Position numbers and translations under genes: made by a program
Shown: in pieces, positions 33,004 to 42,366 of the stretch
Layout of the letters: every line of letters starts with the position of its first letter
Numbering within the stretch: the first letter of the stretch is position 1
The notes under the pieces: model-generated
What the model was told of the DNA's origin: nothing
The model's input: only the letters and a program-made list of their open reading frames with translations
The model's database searches: none
NCBI GenBank assembly: GCA_942492835.1
Contig: OW818645.1
Span: 1,116,001 to 1,180,000 of the forward strand
Length of the DNA stretch: 64,000 bases
From: GWB2-37-7 sp942492835
GTDB lineage: Bacteria; Bacillota; Clostridia; Lutisporales; Lutisporaceae
Direction: 5' to 3'

Positions 33004-35553
33004 TCATTGACTCTGTTCTCCGCTTTTATTTTTTTGACTTTCTAAATCTGATTCGCCAGTATCTTTCCCATAATCAAATGTGATTAAAAATCCATTTCTT
33101 TTTGAGATTGTCGTTTTAAACCCTATTGTAATACTTATAACTTGATGACTTGATTTTATAAGCCTCATTGCTTCACTTTTATTCACAAAAGAACCATCAA
33201 TATTAAAAAGTCCATTAGCAGCTTTGTATACTTCTGTATATACATCAAGTTCATCTTTACTTAACAGTCTATTTTGTATTTCCAAAATCTCAATACTAAA
33301 CTCAAAATCTTTTGAATTTAAATATAGATGATTTCTTATTTGCTGTAAGTTTTTATATTGTATTTCATTTTCTTTTTCAACCAATTGTTTATATTCTATT
33401 GTCTCTCTTGCTTCACGAGCTATAGCCCAATCCTCTGTAAATGTATAATTACGAATATCTGCAGGATATTTTTCTATTGCTTTTAAAAGAGTTCTTACGC
33501 CTCTTATATCAAAAGACAGTTCTATCTTTGGTAATACTATGCTAATATAGTCATTGAGATAAGTAAAGAGACTATTTTTTACGATATCTGATATCATTTT
33601 ATTATTGACAAACTCTTTTCTATGTACTGTTGGATTTATGTATAAGCGTTTACTTTGCTTTTCCGGCAAAATTTGTTTATTAAATCCAAAAACATCTCTT
33701 AATTGTTCATTTAGTAATGAATTAGCTTCCACTAAATTAAAGTCAATTACACTATATGCTTGGACTTTAATATTTTGCTTTACAATCTCAACCATCTCAT
33801 TATTGAAATGTTCAAACAAAATTCTTAAATTCTCATTATTAATACTAAGTTCTTTATTTATCCATTTACCCAGTTGAAGTAGCTGCGTTTTAAAAGTATT
33901 TTTAAAAGCATAGATAGTTAATCCGTTTGAATCTTTATCATTAATATCAAAACAGCTTATCAAAAATTGTAGGATCATTTTCTTCTTATCGTTAGGATGT
34001 GTCTTCCAACTCGAAATAAAACTTAACATGGAACTATTCAAGTAATTCTCGTGAAATAATAAGTAAAAGGCAAACATGAATTCTACTAAGAACTCATCCG
34101 TCCAAACAACGGATTTCACTTTCATTGACCTTGAGAAATAATCAAACCTAAATTTCTGATCCTCTTCGACCACTATACCGCCAAGTGCAACTATTATTAT
34201 TTCATTATATTGTGAAATTAGATAATTTAGGTTTATTGCTTCTGTATTGATAGTAGTTTTTCGTTTAGAGTTAAACCCTTCTATTTCTTTCCTAAACTCG
34301 CTTGAAAGCATCTCTGTTTCCTTAAATGAATAAGAATATAAAACCAAGGTAATATACGTTAAAACTCTTGCAAATGTCTTGTTCTCTGAGTATTCATTTT
34401 TTTCAAAAATGCTTGATACTATTGAATGAAAGAGCTCTTGATCGCGCTCTAAAATAGCTATATTTTTTACTATATATAAAATTAATTTTTCATTTACGAT
34501 ATTGAATTTGCTGTCATCCCGCGAATAAAAACGTGTAATATTATCAACAAATTTCATAATAAGGGATTGCTTATACTGTTTGCTTATTGCAATGCCATAA
34601 TAAATACTCTTAAAGTATTTATACGTCAGAAAAATTAATACATCTTTATCTATATTTATTAAATTATCAGCATTTTCAAAAATAAACGGAATTTGACTAC
34701 TGTATAAATCGATATCGTTATAGAAAATTACTTTTTCTAACGGATAGGCAAGAATCTCTATCTTATCATATATTTGATTCTCGTCATTACAGTTTTCAAA
34801 TATTTGTTCGAGGTATTTTACAGCTTCCTTATAACCATAGTTTACATTAAAGGAACTGAACAGATTTTTCAACAGATTTTGAGAGGAATTAATGATTTCA
34901 CGACTTATAGATTCATCACTTTGAATCTGCAAAAATGTAGTATTTAGCGCCTTGATTATCACATTTACTTCTACTCCAGTTTGTTTATCTTTGACTATTT
35001 CACACAATCTGTCAATCAGCCTCTTTATGGTTTCCAAAATCAAATTAACATTTTTACTTTGAATTCGTCGATTAATTTCTTGCTCGATACTCTTATAACT
35101 ATAATTTTTATCAAAGATATACTTATTAATTTGAATACCAAAAAAGCATACTAAAGCTAATGTAAATATAAACATTGTTTCAACTGCATTTATCCAGTCT
35201 AATGCATAGAATACTGATGTTAATAAAATATTTATAAACGGAACTATCAGAAATCCACGAAAATCAAACATGCCATTTTCAAAGTTTAATATTTCCTTTA
35301 ATGAGAAACCACAACAAATTTCAGAAAGTGAACCAGTTATAATAGTAATTATTGTAAAACTCAATACTGCAATTGTAAATTGGGCAACAAATATATTTGA
35401 AACAAAACCACTATCTACATAAATAATCTTTATATTAAAATAATTCACTACAAAATCCACTACAAATGCATAAAACCAAATAAGAGTAGAAGAAATCAAC
35501 AATTTTCTATTTTTAATAATAATATCAGTGAGTGAATTTCGCTGTGCCCGCAT
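33004..35553 (-). CDS. Large membrane protein of unknown function
   Basis: 849 aa; GAGAGGT lies before the ATG. Four hydrophobic segments in the first 150 residues (about 15-34, 47-70, 90-110, 120-140) anchor it, followed by about 700 residues of mostly helical cytoplasmic domain without a recognised motif (segments such as NLILETIKRLIDRLCEIVKD). The design, membrane helices plus a long helical-repeat body, recalls signalling or defence effectors, but there is no nuclease, NTPase or protease motif. It stands alone between mobile remnants and ssrA. Confidence 0.6.
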   Translation of the reverse strand: MRAQRNSLTDIIIKNRKLLISSTLIWFYAFVVDFVVNYFNIKIIYVDSGFVSNIFVAQFTIAVLSFTIITIITGSLSEICCGFSLKEILNFENGMFDFRGFLIVPFINILLTSVFYALDWINAVETMFIFTLALVCFFGIQINKYIFDKNYSYKSIEQEINRRIQSKNVNLILETIKRLIDRLCEIVKDKQTGVEVNVIIKALNTTFLQIQSDESISREIINSSQNLLKNLFSSFNVNYGYKEAVKYLEQIFENCNDENQIYDKIEILAYPLEKVIFYNDIDLYSSQIPFIFENADNLINIDKDVLIFLTYKYFKSIYYGIAISKQYKQSLIMKFVDNITRFYSRDDSKFNIVNEKLILYIVKNIAILERDQELFHSIVSSIFEKNEYSENKTFARVLTYITLVLYSYSFKETEMLSSEFRKEIEGFNSKRKTTINTEAINLNYLISQYNEIIIVALGGIVVEEDQKFRFDYFSRSMKVKSVVWTDEFLVEFMFAFYLLFHENYLNSSMLSFISSWKTHPNDKKKMILQFLISCFDINDKDSNGLTIYAFKNTFKTQLLQLGKWINKELSINNENLRILFEHFNNEMVEIVKQNIKVQAYSVIDFNLVEANSLLNEQLRDVFGFNKQILPEKQSKRLYINPTVHRKEFVNNKMISDIVKNSLFTYLNDYISIVLPKIELSFDIRGVRTLLKAIEKYPADIRNYTFTEDWAIAREARETIEYKQLVEKENEIQYKNLQQIRNHLYLNSKDFEFSIEILEIQNRLLSKDELDVYTEVYKAANGLFNIDGSFVNKSEAMRLIKSSHQVISITIGFKTTISKRNGFLITFDYGKDTGESDLESQKNKSGEQSQ

Positions 35554-35920
35554 TTAATTTACCTCTCTAATTTTCAATGTCATTACAAATTCTACCCAAC
35601 TACATCAAATGCATTATCCCGAATATCCTTGATAATCCCTAATATTTCCTGAGCCTCAGGTAAAGGGAAAATTTCAGTGATTCTACCAGTAGTGGTAAAT
35701 GGCTATTCAGCAAGCTCCCTATTATCTTTTATACGACATATAGTCAGTTATTTGTTTAGTGCATTCAATTTAAATATAAAATACCATTCATTTCCTTATA
35801 TTCTACATATTATTCTAAAATCCTTTCTTTTCAACTACATAGTATATGCCAAACAAAACAAAAAGCCCATGATTCCACAATCACAGACTTTCCTATATAA
35901 CATCATATTCTTTTTATGTA
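35554..35920. other. Intergenic region 3' of ssrA
   Basis: No supported gene. A short plus-strand open frame here lacks a ribosome binding site and runs into the tmRNA 3' end. No clear terminator could be assigned. Confidence 0.4.
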
Positions 35921-36524
35921 TGGTGGAGGCGAGGGGACGCCTGTTCCATTGTCTCCAATGGTGCTGACTATATCATGAACTTCATTACGAAGTCCTCTGG
36001 CGTATTATAGAAGCCGTATTATTGTTGGTAAGCTTCTATCCTAGTACAACCAAATTGGCTGCCTATGAGTCGATACAGGGCTGGTGGATTACTCCTCATA
36101 CCCCTCGGTATTGCCGTCGTCTTTTACGTTACGGTTTCACCGATAAAGCCAGATTATCACTTGTAAATCACTTTACAAGGCAACTCTACTGAATCGAACC
36201 CCTGTCCGAAAGTGCTTCAACCAAAGCTTCTCCGAGCGCAGTCAGTCATTTTACATTCCCTCTACTGCACGCCGCCTGACAGGCTTACAGCTTTAGTAGC
36301 TTCATTTTACATCCTTATCGCAAAGCTTAAATAAGTGACGTTCACCGCTAAATGACGCCTTATCCTAAAGTGCGGTAACTAAAGGTAAGACGAGCAGCCT
36401 TAGGCTGCTAACGCGTAATTATCGTTTGCGTTTAATTTATTATTTTCCAGCTTTTTAGAGTGCCTCTGGGACCACTGCTCGCTACCTCGATCTCTACTAC
36501 CCCCGTCGAAACCTTTACGCCCCC
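35921..36524 (-). ncRNA. ssrA: tmRNA interrupted by a group I intron
   Basis: The 5' end GGGGGCGTAAAGG pairs with the 3' CGCCTCC to form the tRNA-like acceptor, followed by an encoded ACCA. The tag frame GCAAACGATAATTACGCG then TTAGCAGCCTAA encodes ANDNYALAA, and pseudoknot-like pairs follow. The T-arm is split: AGGGGTTCGAT lies at 36193 and TCCCCT resumes at 35937, so a 255-nt insert divides the T-loop. Removing it leaves about 349 nt, the normal size, with the T-arm AGGGG-TTCGATT-CCCCT restored. It rescues stalled ribosomes together with SmpB, encoded 16 nt upstream. Confidence 0.95.
35938..36192 (-). mobile_element. ORF-less group I intron in the ssrA T-loop
   Basis: 255 nt. The upstream exon ends in T (U at the splice site) and the intron ends in G, the group I rule. 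A perfect P2-like hairpin (CTTGTAAA/TTTACAAG), a P5-like CGGTGAAACCG, a P8-like ACTTC/GAAGT followed by the conserved 3' core GATATAGTC, and a P9-like CCATTG-GAGA-CAATGG are visible. A possible P1 pairs exon CGAT with intron GTTG, giving the terminal U-G wobble. There is no homing endonuclease, so mobility is doubtful, but splicing is required for a functional tmRNA. Confidence 0.85.
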
Positions 36525-36540
36525 AGGTTAAATAGAGAGT

Positions 36541-37005
36541 TTAATAATCTTTGTTTCTCATTTCTCTTTGGATGTCTCTCTCTGCATCCCTTTCTGCTAT
36601 TGCCTGACGTTTGTCATGCAGTTGCTTACCTTTTGCTACACCAAGCTGTACCTTCACCAAGCTGCCTTTTAGATAAACAGAAAGTGGTATCAAAGTATAA
36701 CCCTTTTGCTGTATATATCCGATAAGCTTGTTGATTTCGCCTTTGTGCATTAAAAGTGTTCTTGTTCTAAGTGGGTCCTTGTTAAATATGTTTCCCTTTT
36801 CATATGGACTTATATGCATGTTGTGTACAAATATCTGACCCTTTTCTATAGCGGCATAGCTATCTTTCAGGTTTACTCCGCCATTTCTTATAGATTTGAC
36901 TTCTGTTCCTGATAGTGAAATGCCAGCTTCAAAGGATTCTTCGATAAAATACTCATGCCAAGCTTTTTTATTTTTTGCAATTGTTTTTAAGCTGTCTTTT
37001 GCCAT
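36541..37005 (-). CDS. smpB: SsrA-binding protein SmpB
   Basis: 154 aa, family length. It binds the tRNA-like part of tmRNA and delivers it to stalled ribosomes. Family features: NKKAWHEYFIEESFEAGI, SLSGTEVKSIRNGGVNLKDSY and the C-terminal basic tail KGKQLHDKRQAIAERDAERD. Encoded immediately before ssrA on the same strand, an arrangement that suggests shared transcription. Product is cytoplasmic. Confidence 0.97.
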   Translation of the reverse strand: MAKDSLKTIAKNKKAWHEYFIEESFEAGISLSGTEVKSIRNGGVNLKDSYAAIEKGQIFVHNMHISPYEKGNIFNKDPLRTRTLLMHKGEINKLIGYIQQKGYTLIPLSVYLKGSLVKVQLGVAKGKQLHDKRQAIAERDAERDIQREMRNKDY

Positions 37006-37140
37006 ATTTTTACCACCTAGACTAATTACTGTATATTTATTATAACACCTAATTTTAAAGTGTCAACTCATTTAGTATAGCATTTAGCACTTTTAATAAC
37101 AATGTAAAATTCTGTTTTAACAATCTTCTTCTTACAATTA

Positions 37141-37175
37141 AAAACGCATAAGCTATATATTAACCTATGCGTTTT
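37141..37175 (-). terminator. Terminator after rnr
   Basis: AAAACGCATA and TATGCGTTTT arms with a 15-nt loop; followed by T-rich sequence (TTTTTAATT) on the minus strand. Confidence 0.75.
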
Positions 37176-37183
37176 ACATGCTT

Positions 37184-39307
37184 TTATACCAGTACGAAAT
37201 CTATGTTCTTGTTTGCAATGTCCACTTTATCTACTCTTATCTTTAGGACATCACCAATTCTAAAGGTTCTCTTGCTGCGTTCGCCTATCATTGTATGATG
37301 CTTCTCATCATACATATAGTAGTCATCATCTATATTGCTTATTCTGACTAAGCCTTCTATAGTGTTTTCAAGCTCTATAAACATACCAAAGGAGGTTACA
37401 TTTGATATTATACCTTCGTATTCCTCGCCTATTTTCTCCTTCATGTACTCTGCCTTTTTCAAATCTTCAACATCACGTTCTGCTTCCTCTGCTGCTCTTT
37501 CTCTTACAGAGCAATGATCTGCCAGCTCCTCCAGCTTACCACGAAGATCTGTGATCCTGCTGCCATTTAGCTTGTTGTGCAAATCCTCTTTAATAATTCT
37601 GTGAATTATTAAGTCAGGATATCTTCTTATAGGTGATGTAAAATGGCAATAATACTTAGCTGCTAAACCAAAGTGTCCTAAGTTAGAGCTTGTATAACGC
37701 GCTTTTTTCAAGGATCTTAACATCAAAGTACTTATTATACGCTCTTCTCTTGTACCCTTTATCTTCTCCATCAATTGCTGCAACGCCTTGGGATGAATCT
37801 CATCTGCACCTTTTATGTGATAGCCAAAATTATATATGAATTCGTTGAAGACCTCAATTTTCTCTGCGGATGGATCTTCATGAACTCTGTATACAAATGG
37901 TGCATCCTTCCAGAACATGTGCTCGGCAATTGTTTCGTTGCAAATTAGCATGAACTCTTCTATTATCTGCTCTGAAATTCCTCTGTCATAAGGTCTGATT
38001 TCTATTGGTTTACCCTTTTCATCTAGAATTATCTTGGTTTCTTGGAATTCAAACTCGATACTGCCTCTGCTAGTTCTTCTTTTGCCCAAAATCTGCATAA
38101 GCTCATGCATAACCTCAAAGGTTGGTACAAGGTCTTTATATCTCTCTATAGTCTCTGGATCCTTGTCTGTCAGTATCTTATTTACATTTTTATAGGTCAT
38201 TCTTTCTCGGGTCTTAATATAGCTTTCAAAAATTTCATATCTTACAACTTTACCTTTACTGTCAATCTCCATATCACAGCTTAACGTAAGACGTTCTATT
38301 TGAGGGTTTAAACTGCATATGCCATTTGATAATCTTTTTGGCAGCATAGGTACAACTCTATCTACTAGATATACACTGGTACCTCTCTTTAGTGCTTCTG
38401 TATCTAGCGCACTCTTCTTAGTCACATAATGACTTACATCAGCTATATGTACACCAAGTAAATAGTTGCCATTTGATAGCTTCTCAACATTTACAGCATC
38501 GTCCAAGTCCTTTGCATCTTCACCATCAATTGTTACTATTATCCTATCACGCAAATCTTTTCTGTACTCAAGCTCCTCTTCCTGTACTTTTTCAGATATT
38601 TTGTTTGCTTGAACTTCAACATCATCAGGAAATTCCTCAGGTAGGTTGTGGCTTCTTATTATGGATAATATATCAGTTCCTGCTTCATCCTTGTGTCCAA
38701 GTATTTCAATTACTCTGCCCTCAGGATTTCTCTTGGTCTCAGGCCATACTGTTATCTCTACAACTACCTTATGTCCATTCTTTGCACTGTTGAATTCAGT
38801 CTTGGGTACAAATATATCTTGATATATTCTTGGATCATCTGGAATAACAAAACCAAAGTTAGCACTTGATTCAAATAGTCCTACGACTCTTTTATTGGCT
38901 CTCTCCAGTATTCTTATTACTTCGCCTTCACTTTTTTTAGTGTTTAACTCCCCTGATGTCAATCTTACTATTACTCTGTCATTATTCATTGCACCATTTA
39001 AGTTTCCTGCAGGTATAAACATATCTTTTATGTCTTTATTGTCAGGAATTAGAAAGGCAAAACCCTTTTTATTTCCTTGGATTCTTCCAGGTACAAGGTT
39101 CATTTTCTCAGTGATGCCAAATTTCTTCTTTTTGGTTTGAATTATATCTCCATGCTGTTCTAACTGCTCTAGCGCATCATGGAATTGCTTAACCTCTGTT
39201 TCATCAATTTCCATTGATTGCTTTAACTCTTCATAATTCAGAGGTCTGTATGCATCCTCTCGCATGAAATTTGATATTTTGATTTTTATTTCTGTTAAAT
39301 CTACCAT
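37184..39307 (-). CDS. rnr: Ribonuclease R
   Basis: 707 aa. A 3'-to-5' exoribonuclease that degrades structured RNA and takes part in tmRNA-linked quality control. Order: an N-terminal helix-turn-helix-like segment (1-65), cold-shock domains (about 70-220), the RNB catalytic domain (about 250-580) with GEDAKDLDDAVNVEKL holding the metal-binding aspartates and SPIRRYPDLIIHRI, and a C-terminal S1 domain (about 625-705, EYEGIISNVTSFGMFIELEN). Encoded just before smpB, consistent with shared RNA quality-control roles. Confidence 0.95.
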   Translation of the reverse strand: MVDLTEIKIKISNFMREDAYRPLNYEELKQSMEIDETEVKQFHDALEQLEQHGDIIQTKKKKFGITEKMNLVPGRIQGNKKGFAFLIPDNKDIKDMFIPAGNLNGAMNNDRVIVRLTSGELNTKKSEGEVIRILERANKRVVGLFESSANFGFVIPDDPRIYQDIFVPKTEFNSAKNGHKVVVEITVWPETKRNPEGRVIEILGHKDEAGTDILSIIRSHNLPEEFPDDVEVQANKISEKVQEEELEYRKDLRDRIIVTIDGEDAKDLDDAVNVEKLSNGNYLLGVHIADVSHYVTKKSALDTEALKRGTSVYLVDRVVPMLPKRLSNGICSLNPQIERLTLSCDMEIDSKGKVVRYEIFESYIKTRERMTYKNVNKILTDKDPETIERYKDLVPTFEVMHELMQILGKRRTSRGSIEFEFQETKIILDEKGKPIEIRPYDRGISEQIIEEFMLICNETIAEHMFWKDAPFVYRVHEDPSAEKIEVFNEFIYNFGYHIKGADEIHPKALQQLMEKIKGTREERIISTLMLRSLKKARYTSSNLGHFGLAAKYYCHFTSPIRRYPDLIIHRIIKEDLHNKLNGSRITDLRGKLEELADHCSVRERAAEEAERDVEDLKKAEYMKEKIGEEYEGIISNVTSFGMFIELENTIEGLVRISNIDDDYYMYDEKHHTMIGERSKRTFRIGDVLKIRVDKVDIANKNIDFVLV

Positions 39308-39310
39308 TTC

Positions 39311-40075
39311 TTAAACCTCCATTGATTCAGAATATGAGCTGTATTTACTTTCCTTATATGTACTACATCTTTTATTGATGAAATTGTATACTTCTTCGAA
39401 AACCTGTTCCTTTTCACAGTCACAGGTTATTATATGTCCACTTCTATGCAGAAATATTATACTCTTATCTGTTGAAGCTACCGTTTTGTATATAAAATTC
39501 GCACTTGAGGGATGCACTTTTCCATCACTGTAGGACTGCATTATCAAAATAGGTTTATCCATATTATGCAAGCTTCCTTTGACAATATTAATTAGCTGAA
39601 GCAAGTTTACCAAGCTTTTTAAAGGAGTTCTGTCATAGCTTATAATGTAAGAATCCTTGTGTATTATAGACTTTGCTTCTTTTTCTGCTAAGAATCTTAC
39701 ATGCTTAACAAGAAAAGCAATGCAGTACTGTTTGTATAATATTTTCATAGGTGTAGACAAGCTTATTATTCCCTTGATGTTATATTTATGTGCTAATTGA
39801 AGTCCTATTGCACCGCCCATAGATAGTCCAGCTATAAATATCTCCTCACAACGCTTGGATAGCTCTTGATATGCTTCCTCTGCAGATTTTATCCAATCCA
39901 GATGATTAGTATATCTCAAATCTTTTAGTGCTGTACCATGTCCATCTAAAATCACATTACTTATGCAAAATCCCTTTTCCTTAAGATAGTTACCAAGATA
40001 CTCCATATAAGTTGGCGAGCCGTTAAAGCCATGAATAAGTAATATACCAGTATTGTTGTGAGAAAAATTCACCAA
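39311..40075 (-). CDS. Carboxylesterase / alpha-beta hydrolase
   Basis: 254 aa from a TTG at 40075, six nt after GAGGTG; the longer in-frame ATG at 40096 lies before that site. Alpha/beta hydrolase fold: oxyanion motif LIHGFNGSP near residue 15, nucleophile GLSMGGAIG near residue 85, Asp in SYSDGKVHP and His in RSGHIITCD. Such Est30-like enzymes split short-chain esters. It starts the secG-distal part of the rnr operon in the order esterase-rnr-smpB-ssrA, with only 3 nt between its stop and rnr. Confidence 0.87.
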   Translation of the reverse strand: MVNFSHNNTGILLIHGFNGSPTYMEYLGNYLKEKGFCISNVILDGHGTALKDLRYTNHLDWIKSAEEAYQELSKRCEEIFIAGLSMGGAIGLQLAHKYNIKGIISLSTPMKILYKQYCIAFLVKHVRFLAEKEAKSIIHKDSYIISYDRTPLKSLVNLLQLINIVKGSLHNMDKPILIMQSYSDGKVHPSSANFIYKTVASTDKSIIFLHRSGHIITCDCEKEQVFEEVYNFINKRCSTYKESKYSSYSESMEV

Positions 40076-40174
40076 AACTATCACCTCTACACACATAGTA
40101 CAGATTATACTTGGTGTTATTATGTCACAGTTTGGCTATTTTATGTCTACAAGATTAAATTTAATCCTTACAGT

Positions 40175-40450
40175 TTAAATTATTAATAAAAAATATGCTG
40201 CAAATAATGCCACAATCAATTGAATTATAATTATGCTAGGTATTCCATATACAAACTTCTTATGTTGGGTCTTGTGCCTATACTGTTGCATCCCCATCTT
40301 TACTCCTATAGAACCACCTAGTAAAGCTATTACAAAAATTGTTTTTTCACTAATTCTCCATTTATTCTTTTTTGCCTTTGACTTATCAATTCCCATTATG
40401 GCGAAGCCAATTATATTCATTGCTAATAGATATATTAACAAATACTTCAT
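40175..40450 (-). CDS. DUF1294 small membrane protein
   Basis: 91 aa with hydrophobic segments near 4-18, 36-52 and 68-88. The family signature IMGIDKSKAKKNKWRISEKT and LGGSIGVKMGMQQYRHKTQH identify DUF1294. Function unknown; inner-membrane location. A ribosome binding site AGGAGG precedes the ATG. Confidence 0.85.
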   Translation of the reverse strand: MKYLLIYLLAMNIIGFAIMGIDKSKAKKNKWRISEKTIFVIALLGGSIGVKMGMQQYRHKTQHKKFVYGIPSIIIIQLIVALFAAYFLLII

Positions 40451-40476
40451 AAAATCCTCCTATATACAAAAAACAT

Positions 40477-40511
40477 AAGCTATGTATATTATCAAGTTAT
40501 ACATAGCTTAA
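40477..40511 (-). terminator. Terminator after secG
   Basis: TAAGCTATGTATA and TATACATAGCTTA arms, 8-9 nt loop, then GTTTTTTG on the minus strand. Confidence 0.75.
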
Positions 40512-40569
40512 TTTAATCATCTATACTTATATTATATGAACAGTGAAATAATTACAAGTGCGCATAATT

Positions 40570-40593
40570 TTAGCCTAACAATTGTTAGGCTAA
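40570..40593. promoter_or_regulatory. Perfect 24-nt palindrome past secG
   Basis: TTAGCCTAAC and GTTAGGCTAA around AATT, 18 nt past the secG stop. No T-run, so a binding site or a processing hairpin. Confidence 0.45.
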
Positions 40594-40610
40594 CTTATCT
40601 AAAATTTAAA

Positions 40611-40844
40611 TTATCGTACAAGAAGTAATACTATAGATAATATCATGAACACAATAGCTGCAACTGTTGTAATTTTAGCAGCAACCTGCTCATAGCTTTT
40701 ACCCTTCTTCTTGCCAAATAGCTGTTCTGCTCCACCAGCTATTGATCCTGATAAACCAGCACTTTTACCTGGCTGTAATAGAACACCTACTATCAAAGTT
40801 AAGCATACTAAAAGTTGAATAACATAGAGTACAATCTTTAACAC
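40611..40844 (-). CDS. secG: Preprotein translocase subunit SecG
   Basis: 77 aa from the GTG at 40844. GGAGG at 40856-40860 sits 11 nt before it; an earlier in-frame GTG overlaps that site. Two transmembrane helices (about 3-22 and 54-76) flank the conserved loop QPGKSAGLSGSIAGGAEQLF. It supports protein export with SecYE. Located downstream of eno and upstream of the rnr group, a common order in Firmicutes. Confidence 0.92.
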   Translation of the reverse strand: MLKIVLYVIQLLVCLTLIVGVLLQPGKSAGLSGSIAGGAEQLFGKKKGKSYEQVAAKITTVAAIVFMILSIVLLLVR

Positions 40845-40989
40845 AGTAATACACACCTCCCTCTATATTTATGAAAAGCTTATATTTCGTTCAATATAAG
40901 TTTCAATTCTGTTAATAAAAGCATATAATTGCATTTTAACATATACCTGTACAAATTACAATAATTGCATTTAATAAAGTTATTTTTTA

Positions 40990-41029
40990 TAAGTGAAGTA
41001 CTGCTTGTTTATAAGCAGTATTTCACTTA
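40990..41029. terminator. Hairpin between eno and secG
   Basis: TAAGTGAA and TTCACTTA outer arms plus inner TACTGCTT/AAGCAGTA. The T-run is on the plus strand, so termination of eno is uncertain; it may protect the mRNA 3' end. Confidence 0.5.
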
Positions 41030-41032
41030 TTT

Positions 41033-42319
41033 TTATCTTAAATTGAAGAATGCTTTCTTACCAAGATATTTTGCCATTGAACCTAAACCTTCTTCGATTC
41101 TTAGAAGTTGATTGTACTTTGCAACTCTATCAGTTCTTGATGGAGCACCAGTCTTAATTTGACCTGCATTAACTGCAACAACCAAATCAGCAATTGTTGT
41201 ATCCTCTGTCTCCCCTGATCTATGAGATACAACTGCTGTATAGCCAGCTCTGTTAGCCATTGCTATTGCATCAAGAGTTTCTGTTAGAGTACCAATTTGA
41301 TTTACCTTTATTAATATTGAATTGGCAACGCCCTTTTCAATACCTCTTGAAAGTCTTTCAGTGTTAGTTACAAACAGATCGTCTCCTACTAATTGAATCT
41401 TCTTGCCAAGCTTTTCAGTCGCAAGCTTCCAGCCTTCCCAGTCATCTTCTGCCAAGCCATCTTCTATTGATATGATAGGATATTTGTTAACTAAGTTTTC
41501 ATAAAATCCAACCATTTCAGTAGGTGTCAATACAACGCCTTCACCATCTAAATGATATTTACCATCTTCCTTGAAAAACTCTGAAGCAGCAGGATCAAGT
41601 GCTATGAAGATATCTTCTCCTGGTTTAAAGCCTGCTTTGCTTATAGCTTCTACTATAAGCTGTAACGCTTCTTCATTTGATGTAAGGTTTGGTGCAAAGC
41701 CGCCTTCATCACCTACGGATGTGTTGTAACCCTTTGACTTTAATACAGCTCTTAGGTTATGGAATACCTCAGCACACATTCTCAAAGCTTCTCTAAAGCT
41801 GCTTGCACCTACAGGCATAACCATAAACTCTTGTAAATCAACATTGTTGTCTGCATGAGCGCCACCGTTTAGTATGTTCATCATTGGAACTGGAAGAGTC
41901 TTTGCATTAACTCCACCTATGTATTGATATAGTGTAAGTCCACAAGCTTCAGCTGCTGCATGAGCAACTGCTAAGGATACACCTAGTATCGCATTTGCTC
42001 CAAGCTTTCCCTTGTTTGGAGTACCATCAAGCTCTATCATTCTTTCATCTATTGCAACTTGATCTAGAGCATCCATACCGATAATTTCCTCTGCTATTAT
42101 CTCATTGACATTGCTAACAGCTGTAAGTACACCCTTTCCTAAGTATCTAGACTTATCACCATCTCTTAATTCTACAGCTTCAAATGCTCCTGTAGAGGCA
42201 CCTGAAGGAACTGCTGCTCTTCCAGTTGCTCCGCCTTGTAGTTCAACCTCTACCTCAATAGTTGGGTTTCCTCTTGAATCAAGTATTTCTCTTGCAAATA
42301 TGTCAGTAATAATTGTCAT
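41033..42319 (-). CDS. eno: Enolase
   Basis: 428 aa. Converts 2-phosphoglycerate to phosphoenolpyruvate. N-terminal AREILDSRGNPTIEVEVEL and catalytic-site segments VGDEGGFAPNL, SIEDGLAEDDWEGW, LVGDDLFVTN and VVSHRSGETEDTTIADL are all present. GGAGGAA precedes the ATG. Last glycolytic gene of the cggR operon, 47 nt after tpiA. Confidence 0.98.
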   Translation of the reverse strand: MTIITDIFAREILDSRGNPTIEVEVELQGGATGRAAVPSGASTGAFEAVELRDGDKSRYLGKGVLTAVSNVNEIIAEEIIGMDALDQVAIDERMIELDGTPNKGKLGANAILGVSLAVAHAAAEACGLTLYQYIGGVNAKTLPVPMMNILNGGAHADNNVDLQEFMVMPVGASSFREALRMCAEVFHNLRAVLKSKGYNTSVGDEGGFAPNLTSNEEALQLIVEAISKAGFKPGEDIFIALDPAASEFFKEDGKYHLDGEGVVLTPTEMVGFYENLVNKYPIISIEDGLAEDDWEGWKLATEKLGKKIQLVGDDLFVTNTERLSRGIEKGVANSILIKVNQIGTLTETLDAIAMANRAGYTAVVSHRSGETEDTTIADLVVAVNAGQIKTGAPSRTDRVAKYNQLLRIEEGLGSMAKYLGKKAFFNLR

Positions 42320-42366
42320 ATTTTTTCCTCCTCTAAATGTGTTTATATGATGTGATTATATTATAA

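Noticed and set aside
35921..36524. Broken tmRNA caused by assembly error or insertion sequence
   Set aside because: The insert has group I intron hallmarks and its exact removal restores the T-arm; no transposase or target duplication is present.
38473..38793. Plus-strand open frame opposite rnr
   Set aside because: It is a shadow of the ribonuclease gene, His/Leu-rich in composition and without a start signal.
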